From NCBI RefSeq assembly GCF_017308015.1, contig NZ_JAFKFW010000007.1, positions 118,844-182,843 on the forward strand: a DNA stretch of 64,000 nt, written 5' to 3'. The first letter of the stretch is position 1. Every line of letters begins with the position of its first letter. Origin of the DNA: Allobosea sp. (GTDB taxonomy: Bacteria > Pseudomonadota > Alphaproteobacteria > Rhizobiales > Beijerinckiaceae). Of the stretch, positions 16,169-24,598 are shown piece after piece. The notes under the pieces are model-generated. The model had not been told where the DNA came from and did not search any database. It saw only the letters and a list, made by a program, of their open reading frames with translations. A program made the translations under genes and the position numbers.

Positions 16169-17866
16169 TCACGCTGCGGACTTCTCGTGGATCCAGCTCC
16201 GCAGCACCGCGACCGAATCGGCCGGATTCTGCGAGACCAGAGCCCCGATCTTTTCCACGGACTGCGCCTTGAGCTGCCCCTTGACCTGCGCGATCGCCAG
16301 CATCCGCTCGGAGGGTGCCGCTTCCACTTCGACAGAAAGCGGCTCGCCGTCGGTCCCCACCGTCACCGCCCGCCCGCTCCCGGCCGGATCGCCGGTCGCG
16401 CCGGCCGGGCCGGCGAGCACTGCACCGCCGTTGCGCATGAAGGAGGGGATCGCCCGGACATTGCTGTTGTCGGAAGCCAGGACCTGCTTCAGCAGCGGAC
16501 GCACCACCGTCATCAGCACGATGAGCGTCAGCAGCGAGATGACGCCGAGCTCCGCGAAGCGGATCAGATCCTCCCTGGTGAAGGAGGTGAGTTGCTGCAT
16601 CAGCGTCTGTTCGGCGAGCTCGGACGGCGGCGGCGGCGCGTCCGCGAAGCGCAGGTTGACGACCTCGACCTTGTCGCCACGGCCCTGGTCGAAGCCGACG
16701 GCGGTGCGCACCAGCTCTCCGATGCGCTCCAGTTCCTCGTTGTTGCGCGGCTGGTAGGAGAGCTCGCCAGCCGGGCTGCGCGTGTAGTTGCCATCGACGA
16801 GAACCGCGACCGACAGTTTCTTGACCCGGCCGCCCTCCAGCACCTCGGTACGGGTCGTCCGCGAAATCTCGTAATTGGAGACTTCCTCGTTCTTCGAGGA
16901 GTTTTCGCGCTGGTTCTGCTGCGCGCCCTGCGTCTGCTGGGCGCCCGGCAATTCGTTGCCGACGGTGACCGTGCCGTTACCGCCCTCCGTCGTGGTCGAG
17001 GCCTCCGTGCGGTTCTGGCTGGAGCGCAGAACCCGGCTTTCGGGGTCGAAGCTCTCGGAACGGCTCTCGACCCGGTTGGTGTCGAGCGCTGCCGAAACCT
17101 GCACCCGTGCCCGGCCATGGCCGACGACGCTGGCGACGATGTCCTCGACCTGCGATTTGATGCGCTTCTCGATCGCCGTCTGGCGCTCCTCGATGCCCAG
17201 CCCGATCAGGCCTTGGTCGCTCTGCGCGCCGTCCGCCAGCAGACGACCCCGCTCGTCGACGATCGATACCCGCTCCGGCTTCAGACCGTCGACCGCCGAA
17301 GCGACGAGATGGCGCACGGCCCGGACTTGCGCGGCGTCGAGATCGCCCGCGAGCTTGAGCGCGATCGAGGCGCGCGGCGGCTCACGGTCACGCTCGAACA
17401 GGCGTCGCTCCGGGATGACGAGATGGACGCGCGCCGCCTGCACCCGCCCGATCGAACGGATGGTGCGTGACAATTCGCCTTCGAGCGCACGCAGATGGTT
17501 GATGTTCTGGACAAAGCTGGTCGAGGAGAAGGCATCGCCCTTGTCGAAGATCTCGTAGCCGACGCCGCCGCCGGCCGGAATGCCCTTGCTGGCGAGATCG
17601 AGGCGCAGGCGCGGCACGTCGGTCTTCGGAACCAGCACGGTCTGGCCGTCACCACGCAGCTCGTATTTGATGCCGCGGGCGTCGAGATCCTTGAGGATGG
17701 CGCTGACATCCTGGCTCGACAGTTCCGAGAACAGCACGCTCATCGCCGGCTGGGACATCCTGAGCATGACGAAGCCGAAGAAGCCGACGAGAACCAGCGT
17801 AACGGCCAGCATGGCCGCCAGGCGCGCCGCGCCGAATTTGGCAAACTGCTCGATCAGGCCGTTCAC
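16169..17866 (-). CDS. fliF: Flagellar MS-ring protein FliF
   Basis: FliF (565 aa) forms the MS ring in the inner membrane, the first structure of the basal body. It has an amino-terminal helix (about 17-38), two ring-building motifs (YscJ-like, GVGYEIFDKGDAFSSTSFVQ near 95-115), a Gln/Asn-rich periplasmic loop (AQQTQGAQQNQREN), a second membrane helix near 440 (VISLLTLIVLMTVVRPLL) and a short cytoplasmic tail that binds FliG. The start is GTG 17864-17866. Upstream lies a CtrA-like box at 17944-17958. Confidence 0.96.
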   Translation of the reverse strand: MNGLIEQFAKFGAARLAAMLAVTLVLVGFFGFVMLRMSQPAMSVLFSELSSQDVSAILKDLDARGIKYELRGDGQTVLVPKTDVPRLRLDLASKGIPAGGGVGYEIFDKGDAFSSTSFVQNINHLRALEGELSRTIRSIGRVQAARVHLVIPERRLFERDREPPRASIALKLAGDLDAAQVRAVRHLVASAVDGLKPERVSIVDERGRLLADGAQSDQGLIGLGIEERQTAIEKRIKSQVEDIVASVVGHGRARVQVSAALDTNRVESRSESFDPESRVLRSSQNRTEASTTTEGGNGTVTVGNELPGAQQTQGAQQNQRENSSKNEEVSNYEISRTTRTEVLEGGRVKKLSVAVLVDGNYTRSPAGELSYQPRNNEELERIGELVRTAVGFDQGRGDKVEVVNLRFADAPPPPSELAEQTLMQQLTSFTREDLIRFAELGVISLLTLIVLMTVVRPLLKQVLASDNSNVRAIPSFMRNGGAVLAGPAGATGDPAGSGRAVTVGTDGEPLSVEVEAAPSERMLAIAQVKGQLKAQSVEKIGALVSQNPADSVAVLRSWIHEKSAA

Positions 17867-17940
17867 GCCGCCATCCGTCCCACAGAATCGCAGGGACGGC
17901 GCACCTGCTCCGACCCACTAGGCAAGTTTTTCCCAGCGCA

Positions 17941-17958
17941 TGGTTAGCGGGCGGTTAA
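17941..17958 (-). promoter_or_regulatory. CtrA-like box upstream of fliF
   Basis: On the minus strand TTAA-CCGCCCG-CTAACCA reads as TTAA-N7-CTAA with the extended CCA flank, one mismatch from the CtrA consensus TTAA-N7-TTAA. It lies 78-92 bp upstream of the fliF GTG. A further TTAAC occurs at 17975-17979. CtrA control of fliF is known in Caulobacter. Confidence 0.55.
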
Positions 17959-18010
17959 TTTTTGGACGCGGGTCGTTAATCTTTCTTGCCGGGCCTACGA
18001 TGCAAACGCC

Positions 18011-18043
18011 AAAGGCGCCGGCCCTGTCCGGGCCGACGCCTTT
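18011..18043 (-). terminator. Probable terminator after sciP
   Basis: AAAGGCGCCGGCCC and GGGCCGACGCCTTT form a 14-bp stem with one mismatch and a 5-base loop. On the minus strand it follows the sciP stop at 18068 and ends in TTTGGCGTTT. It separates sciP from the fliF promoter. Confidence 0.65.
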
Positions 18044-18067
18044 GAAAAGAAACAGAAATGCTGCTTC

Positions 18068-18343
18068 CTACTGGCGGTAGTGCTGGATGCGGGTCGTCCG
18101 CAGACCGGCGAGGCCGTGCTGATCGATCGACATCTGCCAGCTCAGGAACTCGTCGACGGTCAGCGTGTAGCGCTGGCACGCTTCTTCGAGGCTGAGCAGC
18201 CCGCCGCGCACGGCAGCCACCACCTCGGCCTTCCGCCGGATGACCCAGCGCCTGGTATTCATCGGCGGGAGATCCGCAATCGTCAGCGGACTCCCGTCCG
18301 GTCCGATCACGTATTTCACCCGCGGTCGCAATGGCTCGGTCAT
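18068..18343 (-). CDS. sciP: CtrA inhibitor SciP (DUF1153)
   Basis: A 91-aa protein whose core (YVIGPDGSPLTIADLPP, RRWVIRRKAEVVAAVRGG, LSLEEACQRYTLTVDEFLSW) is the near-invariant DUF1153/SciP helix-turn-helix. SciP is a small protein that, in Caulobacter, represses CtrA-activated promoters in G1 by binding CtrA and nearby DNA. The ATG at 18341-18343 gives the usual length. Its upstream region has a TTAA-N7-CTAA box (18397-18411) and a GATTC site (18438-18442), so it probably sits inside the CtrA/CcrM circuit. It lies between flgD and fliF in the same direction. Confidence 0.93.
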   Translation of the reverse strand: MTEPLRPRVKYVIGPDGSPLTIADLPPMNTRRWVIRRKAEVVAAVRGGLLSLEEACQRYTLTVDEFLSWQMSIDQHGLAGLRTTRIQHYRQ

Positions 18344-18396
18344 GGTACTCTCACACAACTCAACAGAGCTACTGAGGGCAGCATAGGCGGGCGGCT

Positions 18397-18411
18397 TTAA
18401 GAATTGGCTAA
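18397..18411. promoter_or_regulatory. CtrA-like box upstream of sciP
   Basis: TTAA-GAATTGG-CTAA has the CtrA spacing of 7 bp and the same single change (CTAA) as the box ahead of fliF. It lies 54-68 bp upstream of the sciP start, a position where CtrA could act as activator. Confidence 0.5.
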
Positions 18412-18450
18412 AACGATCGCCTCGGATGTCCACGACTGATTCGCCACCAC

Positions 18451-19122
18451 TCAATCGCCGCGGACCACGCTCTTCACCTTGTCGATCGGGATGCTGATCC
18501 CGCCGATCTTGAGCATCGGAATCGAGGAGGTGAAGTCGACGCCGTCGACCACGCCGCTGATCTGCGTCTTCGCCGTGATGGCATCGCCAGCCACGCTCTT
18601 GGCATCAATCGTGACGGTATACTCGTCGTCCGCCGCCTTGCTGCCCGTGGAGGTCGTTCCATCCCACCTATAGGTCTGGTCACCGGCGCTCAACGATCTG
18701 GTCTCCGTCTGGACCACACTGCCCTTCGAATCCTTGATCGTGATCGTCGCGGTGCCAGCAGAGGGCATGGTGACTTTCCAGTCGGCCCTGCCGTCGAGCA
18801 GCCGTGACGTGGCACCGTCGGCCGTGATCGTGGAGCCGATGAACCCGACCGCGTTCGTGGCTGTCCCCGCCGCGCTGAGGCTGAGCAAGGAGGCGAGCGT
18901 CTCGTTGGTCCTGAGCTGCTGCTCGACGCCGGCGAATTGCACGAGTTGCTGGGTGAACTGGTTGGTGTCGAGCGGGTCCAGCGGCGACTGGTTCTTGAGC
19001 TGCGTCGTCAGCAGCCTCAGGAACTGATCGAAATTATTGGCAATGCCGGTGGTGCTACCCGTCACACCGCTATTGCCGGTACCCGATGTGCCGGAGGTGC
19101 CGCTCGTTCCCGAAACCGCCAT
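18451..19122 (-). CDS. flgD: Flagellar hook assembly (hook-capping) protein FlgD
   Basis: FlgD (223 aa) caps the growing hook. After a Gly/Ser/Thr repeat (GTSGTSGTSGTGNSG) the conserved amino domain appears: FLRLLTTQLKNQSPLDPLDT-NQFTQQLVQFAGVEQQLRTN. The carboxy half has FlgD Ig-like/tudor features (GTATITIKDSKGSVVQTETR, SAGDQTYRWDG) and a long tail. It follows fliK by 15 bp on the same strand, the usual hook-protein pairing. Confidence 0.95.
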   Translation of the reverse strand: MAVSGTSGTSGTSGTGNSGVTGSTTGIANNFDQFLRLLTTQLKNQSPLDPLDTNQFTQQLVQFAGVEQQLRTNETLASLLSLSAAGTATNAVGFIGSTITADGATSRLLDGRADWKVTMPSAGTATITIKDSKGSVVQTETRSLSAGDQTYRWDGTTSTGSKAADDEYTVTIDAKSVAGDAITAKTQISGVVDGVDFTSSIPMLKIGGISIPIDKVKSVVRGD

Positions 19123-19137
19123 GGCGCTTGTCCTCGT

Positions 19138-20598
19138 TCAGATGCTGAGATCGACGCCGCCGAGCCGGATGAGACGGCGCTGCGGAACGGGGTCGATCGA
19201 AAGGGGGGCGTCCTCGGTCGGTTCGCTGCCGCCAGACTGGCGCGGGCGCTGCGGCGCCTCGTCCTGCTGGCGGTTCTGGCGGAAGGCCGATTGGTCGGAC
19301 GGATCGCGCAGGGTGATGTCGACGCCGCCATCGGACGGCTTCAAGCCCGCCTGCTCGAAAGCGCGCTCCAGCGTCCGTGCATCGCGCTGCAGGAGGTGAA
19401 GCGTCTCGACGCGATCGACGACCAGCTTTGCGCTGACCTCACCCTTGTCGGAGATCGACAGGCTGACGTCGACCCGGCCGAGCTCGTCCGGGTCGAGCCG
19501 GATATCGAACTGGCGCGAGCCGGACATCGCGCGCAGGCCGATCTCGATCGGCACGACATGGATCGGCGTCGGCTGGCCGCTCGCCGTGCCCTGCCCCGAA
19601 GCTCCGGCGGGCACTCCTGCCGCATTCGGGTCGAAGGGCTGAAGCAGCCGGTCATGCCCGGATTTGCCGGGTGCCTGCTGCAACAGGGTCGAAAGGTCGA
19701 ACGGTGCGGTCGGCTGCTGCTGGAGGGCCTCGAGCGCTTTCGCATCGGTGGAAGCCGTCGCGCCATTGGTCGCAGCCGGCTGGTCGGTCTTGACGAAACG
19801 CTCCACGAGCTCCGGCCCGGCCGCTCCGACGGCATGGATACCACCCGGTATGGTCTTGCCATCGTGAGCGACGGCACCAGCAGCGGGAGCTTGTTCAGCC
19901 GCGGGCATGCTGACGGCAGACAGCGCCACGGTTGCAGCCATCGATTGCGGCCGCGGGGCATCCTTCTTCGCATTGCCCGCGGTCGGCATCGCCTCGACCG
20001 CATCCCCCTCGGCGGCATCGATGGCTAGGAGTGGCCCCTGGGGCAGCAATGCGGGCAGGATCGCGAGGGGAGCAGGCGGCGCCGGGATCTGGACTTCCGC
20101 GACCGGGAGCGTCACCGGCGCGACAGTCTCGCCTTCGCCCGCTGCCTTGGCCCCCTTCTCGGTCGAACTTTCCTGCGTCTCGCCGGCAGCCTCGCCTTCG
20201 CCGGCGGGCTTGGCCTGCAAGCCCGTCTGAGTTGCCGCCATCGCGATCAGGAACGCGACTCCGCTCGCATCCGGCTTTGGCTCCTGTGGCGCGGGCATGC
20301 CCGTCTGAACGGGCTGAGTGGTCGGCACGGCAGCCGGGACGACGGCGCGCGATGGCTCGAACTGCCCCCGCACCTTGGCCGCGTCGACGTGTCCTTCCGC
20401 GCCGGCGGCGTCTTCGACTGCCGCCGCCTCCGGGGGCGCCGCCGCCTTGACGGTCGCGCCAGCTTTGGCCGCGGCGGCCTCGATCTCGGGCAGCGAGAAC
20501 GCTTCGCCTCCCTCGCGCTGCCCGGTTTGGCCGGCGCGCGGACGGGCAGCCGGTGCTTCGGCAGTGGCCTGACTGGAGAACGCGGACTGGATCGGCAT
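19138..20598 (-). CDS. fliK: Flagellar hook-length control protein FliK
   Basis: A 486-aa secreted molecular ruler. The long amino part is Ala/Pro/Glu-rich and of low complexity; the carboxy-terminal 110 residues are the conserved FliK switch domain (DIRLDPDELGRVDVSLSISD, KLVVDRVETLHLLQRDARTL, EQAGLKPSDGGVDITLRD). The ATG at 20596-20598 is preferred; an in-frame TTG at 20679 would add 27 residues. It is the first gene of fliK-flgD and diverges from mnmA across about 256 bp. Confidence 0.88.
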   Translation of the reverse strand: MPIQSAFSSQATAEAPAARPRAGQTGQREGGEAFSLPEIEAAAAKAGATVKAAAPPEAAAVEDAAGAEGHVDAAKVRGQFEPSRAVVPAAVPTTQPVQTGMPAPQEPKPDASGVAFLIAMAATQTGLQAKPAGEGEAAGETQESSTEKGAKAAGEGETVAPVTLPVAEVQIPAPPAPLAILPALLPQGPLLAIDAAEGDAVEAMPTAGNAKKDAPRPQSMAATVALSAVSMPAAEQAPAAGAVAHDGKTIPGGIHAVGAAGPELVERFVKTDQPAATNGATASTDAKALEALQQQPTAPFDLSTLLQQAPGKSGHDRLLQPFDPNAAGVPAGASGQGTASGQPTPIHVVPIEIGLRAMSGSRQFDIRLDPDELGRVDVSLSISDKGEVSAKLVVDRVETLHLLQRDARTLERAFEQAGLKPSDGGVDITLRDPSDQSAFRQNRQQDEAPQRPRQSGGSEPTEDAPLSIDPVPQRRLIRLGGVDLSI

Positions 20599-20854
20599 GA
20601 ATGGTTCCGTGACGCGGGCAACAACGCGCCCGGCCCTGTTCAGCAAGTTACGCGCCAGAAGCGCCCCTTGCTGAATCAAGGCCTTAGCACCACATCATCG
20701 CCGGAGCAGGCAATATGAGCCCGACTCCGCAAGCCCGGGCCGGCAGGATTTGCCGATCCTGCTGGCGGCATCCGGCCAAAGCCGGTATAGAGCCGGCAGA
20801 CGCGCCGATGCCGCCCCTTTTCGAGCCTCCGAGCCAGCCACGACACAACCGAGT

Positions 20855-22042
20855 ATGACCGCGCCCTTCCGCAACTCCCTCGACATCGCCAAGCCGCCCG
20901 CGGCGACACGCGTGGTCGCGGCGATGTCCGGCGGCGTCGATTCCTCGGTGGTCGCCGCCCTGCTCAAGCGCGAGGGCTATGATGTCATCGGCGTCACCCT
21001 GCAGCTCTATGACCATGGCGCCGCCGTTCATCGCGCCGGAGCCTGCTGCGCCGGGCAGGACATCCATGACGCACGCCGCGTCGCCGAGGCCATCGGCATA
21101 CCCCATTATGTGCTCGACTACGAAAGCCGCTTCCGCGATGCGGTGATCGAGCGCTTCGCCGAGAGCTATCTGGCCGGCGAGACGCCGATCCCCTGCGTCG
21201 AGTGCAACCGCACGGTGAAGTTCCGCGACCTCCTCGATCTGGCGAAGGAACTCGGCGCCGACGCGCTGGCGACCGGGCACTACGTGCTCAGCCGCGATCT
21301 CGGCACCGGCCATCGCGGCCTGTTCCGCGCCGCGGATTCGAGCCGCGACCAGAGCTATTTCCTCTACGCGACGACGCAGGAGCAGCTCGACCTGCTGCGC
21401 TTCCCGCTCGGACATATCGACAAGACGCAGACCCGAGCGCTCGCAGCCGAGCTCGGCCTTGCCATCGCCGACAAGCCCGACAGCCAGGACATCTGTTTCG
21501 TGCCCAACGGCCGCTATGCCGAGGTCATCGAGCGGCTGAAGCCTGGCGCCGCCCGCTCCGGCGACATCGTCCATCTCGACGGCCGCATCCTCGGCCATCA
21601 TGACGGCGTGCTCCATTACACCGTCGGCCAGCGCAAGGGACTCGGCATCAGCGCGAGCGAGCCGCTCTACGTGCTGCGCCTCGACGCAGACGCCGCCCGT
21701 GTCATCGTCGGCCCGCGCGAGGCCCTGAGCGTGGGCGAGATTCGCCTGCGCGACCTTAACTGGATCGGCGAGACCTCGCTCGATGCATTGCCACCGGAAG
21801 GGCTCGACGTCGCCGTCCGCGTCCGCTCGACCCGCGCCCCGCGCGAGGCCCGCCTCTTCCGCGACGAGGACGGCCTGCGCATCGAACTCGCCAGCGACGA
21901 GGAGGGCGTCTCGCCGGGCCAGGCCTGCGTGATCTATGCCGATGCCGGGCCCGGCTCCCGCGTCCTCGGCGGCGGCACCATCCTCCGGCGCCCGCTCACT
22001 GTGTCGGCGGCCTGCGTGCCGGCCGCTCTCGCCCTGTCCTGA
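20855..22042 (+). CDS. mnmA: tRNA-specific 2-thiouridylase MnmA
   Basis: MnmA (395 aa) thiolates U34 of tRNA-Glu, -Gln and -Lys. It has the PP-loop SGGVDSSV near residue 25, the catalytic cysteine in [10 protein letters not shown], the ATGHYV segment, the KPDSQDICF motif and the second cysteine region, followed by the central and beta-barrel domains ([12 protein letters not shown]). The ATG at 20855 is followed by a short extension typical of Hyphomicrobiales. A methyltransferase gene follows 43 bp downstream. Confidence 0.96.
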   Translation: MTAPFRNSLDIAKPPAATRVVAAMSGGVDSSVVAALLKREGYDVIGVTLQLYDHGAAVHRAGACCAGQDIHDARRVAEAIGIPHYVLDYESRFRDAVIERFAESYLAGETPIPCVECNRTVKFRDLLDLAKELGADALATGHYVLSRDLGTGHRGLFRAADSSRDQSYFLYATTQEQLDLLRFPLGHIDKTQTRALAAELGLAIADKPDSQDICFVPNGRYAEVIERLKPGAARSGDIVHLDGRILGHHDGVLHYTVGQRKGLGISASEPLYVLRLDADAARVIVGPREALSVGEIRLRDLNWIGETSLDALPPEGLDVAVRVRSTRAPREARLFRDEDGLRIELASDEEGVSPGQACVIYADAGPGSRVLGGGTILRRPLTVSAACVPAALALS

Positions 22043-22085
22043 CCACTCAGGCTCAGGCTCGCTCTTCCGCTCGGACCCCAGACTC

Positions 22086-22742
22086 ATGCCGGTGACCTAC
22101 GATCTCGACGGCCAGAAGCGCGTCTATGCGACCTGGGCGAAATTCTACGACCGGATCTATCAGCGCATGCTGGCGCGCCCGCAGCGCGAAGCGGTGGAAG
22201 CGGCCTGTGCCTGCGGGCGGGACATCCTCGAGATCGGCGTCGGCACCGGCCTCACCCTGCCCTACTTCACGACGGATTCACGCGTGCTTGGCGCCGATCT
22301 CTCGCTCGACATGCTCAAGGTCGCCCATCGCAAGGTCCTGAATCAGAAGCTCGACCATGTCCGCGGACTGATGGTGATGGATGCCTGCCGGCTCGGCTTC
22401 GGCAACGAACGCTTCGACGCCGTCACCGCACAATTCGTCATCACGCTCGTTCCGAATCCCGAGCAGGCTCTGGCCGAAATGGACCGCGTCCTGAAGCCCG
22501 GCGGCGAGATCATCATCTCCAGCCGCCTCGTCGACGATGGCGGCCCGCTCGCGCCGTTCTGGAGCGCGGTTGCTCCCTTGTCGAAGGCGATCGGCTGGAG
22601 CTCCGACTTCAAGGTCAGCCGCCTGACCGATTGGGCGAAGGCGACGGGCCGCTACGAGACAGTCCATGTCGGGCGCGGCTACTTCAAGGTCGTCCGGCTG
22701 CGCAAGCGTGCTTCTGCCGATAACACGCAATCCAAGGCTTGA
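22086..22742 (+). CDS. Class I SAM-dependent methyltransferase, PmtA-like
   Basis: A 218-aa methyltransferase with the SAM-binding motif I ILEIGVGTGLTLPYF near 47-61, motif II GADLSLDMLKVAHRK and motif III near LKPGGEIIISSR. The pattern VGTGLTLP with the amino-terminal W-x-x-FYDRIY is seen in Rhodobacter-type phosphatidylethanolamine N-methyltransferases (PmtA), which make phosphatidylcholine, so that is a candidate role. The substrate is not proven by sequence. It follows mnmA on the same strand. Confidence 0.82.
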   Translation: MPVTYDLDGQKRVYATWAKFYDRIYQRMLARPQREAVEAACACGRDILEIGVGTGLTLPYFTTDSRVLGADLSLDMLKVAHRKVLNQKLDHVRGLMVMDACRLGFGNERFDAVTAQFVITLVPNPEQALAEMDRVLKPGGEIIISSRLVDDGGPLAPFWSAVAPLSKAIGWSSDFKVSRLTDWAKATGRYETVHVGRGYFKVVRLRKRASADNTQSKA

Positions 22743-22808
22743 CGCGGCCCCGGCGCGACGCCTATATCGCGCCTCGAAGACAAGCCGGCTTGCCGGCTTC
22801 GACCCTGT

Positions 22809-22885
22809 GGCGGGGTAGCTCAGCTGGTTAGAGCAGCGGAATCATAATCCGCGTGTCGGGGGTTCAAGTCCCTCTCCCGCTACCA
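22809..22885 (+). tRNA. tRNA-Met(CAT), elongator
   Basis: A 77-nt cloverleaf can be folded: acceptor GGCGGGG/TCCCGCT, D arm GCTC...GAGC, anticodon stem GCGGA/TCCGC with loop ATCATAA (anticodon CAT), T arm GGGGG-TTCAAGT-CCCTC, and an encoded ACCA end. The G1:T72 wobble and stem sequence fit elongator Met rather than the initiator, which would have a C-A mismatch at 1:72 and three G-C pairs in the anticodon stem. A CAT-decoding Ile2 tRNA (lysidine-modified) is the main alternative. Confidence 0.93.
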
Positions 22886-22948
22886 TTTCTTTTCATTTCG
22901 CTTTTCGGCTTTGTCCTCCGACTCACGGCACTTTTTCGGGAGCTTGGA

Positions 22949-23042
22949 GCGTTTTCGCGCGAAATGCCCCGTTCGCATGAAGAAAATGCATTGAGACGAA
23001 AGCAGAGCGGCTCCGTGTTTCGGATCATCGCGGAACCGCTCT
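22949..23042. repeat. Extragenic palindromic repeat, copy B
   Basis: A conserved 20-bp block at 22971-22990 (GTTCGCATGAAGAAAATGCA) is followed by the inverted pair AGAGCGGCTCCGTG (23004-23017) and CGCGGAACCGCTCT (23029-23042). The block and palindrome recur at 63771-63844 with one change in the 20-bp block. It occupies most of the gene-free gap between tRNA-Met and the M20 hydrolase, and can act as a terminator for the latter. Confidence 0.7.
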
Positions 23043-23136
23043 GGCTCGGACATCTCGGCGGGGGTGAACCGTCAGGCCGCTTCTCTCGACGGTTCAGCGC
23101 TCTCGCATCGCCAGGCACGATACCGCACCGGGAGCA

Positions 23137-24387
23137 TCACTCGGCCAGTTTGGCTCGCGCGAGAACGGCTTGAAGCAAGACGTTCATGCCGGGCTCGATA
23201 TCCGCAATCGTGACGTTTTCCTTTTCGTTATGCGACACTCCCCCTTCGCAAGGGGTAAAAATGATCGTGGCCGGTAGAACGCTCGCGGTGTGAAGCGCGT
23301 CATGCCCTGCCTCGGTCAGCAAGTCTTTCGTTGCATAACCCAAGCGTGCGGCGGCAGATCGAACCAGATCGGTGCACGTCTTGTCCAACTCCACGCCCCC
23401 GTAGGTCCAGCTTTCGGTAACCTCGATGGAGCAGCGGGATCGCTCCTCGAGTTCGGGGAGCCGCTTTCTGAAGGCAGAAATCATCGCGTCTGCGCCGGCA
23501 GCGGTCGGGTGGCGCATGTCGCAGTTCAGCTCGACAAATTTCGGGATTGCACCAAGCAGGTTGGGCTCGGCCTTGAGACGCGTGGTGGTCGACTTGCCCT
23601 CTTCGCCGTGGAACTGCCAGCCGATCTCGTCGACGGCGAGCATCACGAGGCTGGCGGCGACGAGGGCGTTTCGGCGGCTGGGCATCGGTGTCGGACCCGC
23701 ATGGCCCGTTTCCCCGCGAATCTGGATCACATGCCCGTGCACGGTGAAGGCTCCGGTTACGACGCCAACCGGCACCTTCTCTGCATCGAGCCGCGGCCCT
23801 TGTTCGATGTGCAGTTCGAACAGGCTATCGAAGAGATCGGGAGTGAGCGTGTCGGTTCCCTTGAAGCCGAGCCTGTCGAGTTCCTCGCCCAGAGTGACCC
23901 CGTGTCTGTCGGTGCGGGCCCATGCATAGTCCGGTGTCCGGTGGCCCGTGAAGATCGCAGAGCCCATCATCGGCGGCTCGAAGCGCGCGCCCTCTTCATT
24001 GGTCCAGTTCACGACGGTGATCGGATGTTTTGTCGTGATCGCGAACTCGTTCAGCGTATGGACGAGCTCCAACCCTGCCAAAACGCCGAGAATACCATCA
24101 AATCGGCCGCCGTGAACCTGAGTATCCAGGTGGCTGCCCACGAGCACCGGCTTTGCACAAGGGTCACGTCCCGCACGAGTAGCGAAAATATTGCCCACCC
24201 CGTCGATCTGGATCCGGCAACCTGCTTCGACGCACCAATCGATGAACTGGCGCCGCATGGTCGCGTCATCGTCGGACAGGGCGAGCCGGTTCAGGCCGCC
24301 ACCGGGAGTTGCCCCAATTTCAGCCGAGCGCATGAGCATCGACCAAAGGCGCGCCATATTTGGTCTTACGTTGTTGTGCACGTTCAT
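23137..24387 (-). CDS. M20-family Zn-dependent hydrolase (allantoate amidohydrolase / N-carbamoyl-L-amino-acid hydrolase type)
   Basis: A 416-aa enzyme of the hydantoinase/carbamoylase subfamily of M20 peptidases. Metal-binding motifs are VGSHLDTQVHGGRFDGILGV (near 82-101), the NEEGARF glutamate cluster and the late ELHIEQGPRLD region, ending with the TEAGHDALHTA histidine motif. The family splits N-carbamoyl or ureido amino acids. It is on the same strand as the kinase/phospho-lyase cluster but separated by 211 bp, so it may be a later member of that catabolic region. Its exact substrate is unknown. Confidence 0.85.
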   Translation of the reverse strand: MNVHNNVRPNMARLWSMLMRSAEIGATPGGGLNRLALSDDDATMRRQFIDWCVEAGCRIQIDGVGNIFATRAGRDPCAKPVLVGSHLDTQVHGGRFDGILGVLAGLELVHTLNEFAITTKHPITVVNWTNEEGARFEPPMMGSAIFTGHRTPDYAWARTDRHGVTLGEELDRLGFKGTDTLTPDLFDSLFELHIEQGPRLDAEKVPVGVVTGAFTVHGHVIQIRGETGHAGPTPMPSRRNALVAASLVMLAVDEIGWQFHGEEGKSTTTRLKAEPNLLGAIPKFVELNCDMRHPTAAGADAMISAFRKRLPELEERSRCSIEVTESWTYGGVELDKTCTDLVRSAAARLGYATKDLLTEAGHDALHTASVLPATIIFTPCEGGVSHNEKENVTIADIEPGMNVLLQAVLARAKLAE

Positions 24388-24598
24388 GCTCAGGCCTCCG
24401 GATAGGAAGTTCGATAGATATTCGATGTGATCAAAACCCGGACCGCGCCTCTGGTGTCTGGCAGAAGCTTCCGGAATACGGGTCGATCACGGATATGAAC
24501 CGATCGGCGGATGCCCCCCGCGGTTCCCGAACAGTCGCTCGTTATGCGCCGATCCTTGCCTTGGAACGGCGGAGGATCAGCCCCCGGGACGGACCCGA

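Noticed and set aside
19075-19122. Short tandem repeat near the flgD start.
   Set aside because: It encodes a Gly-Thr-Ser linker at the FlgD amino terminus and is coding.
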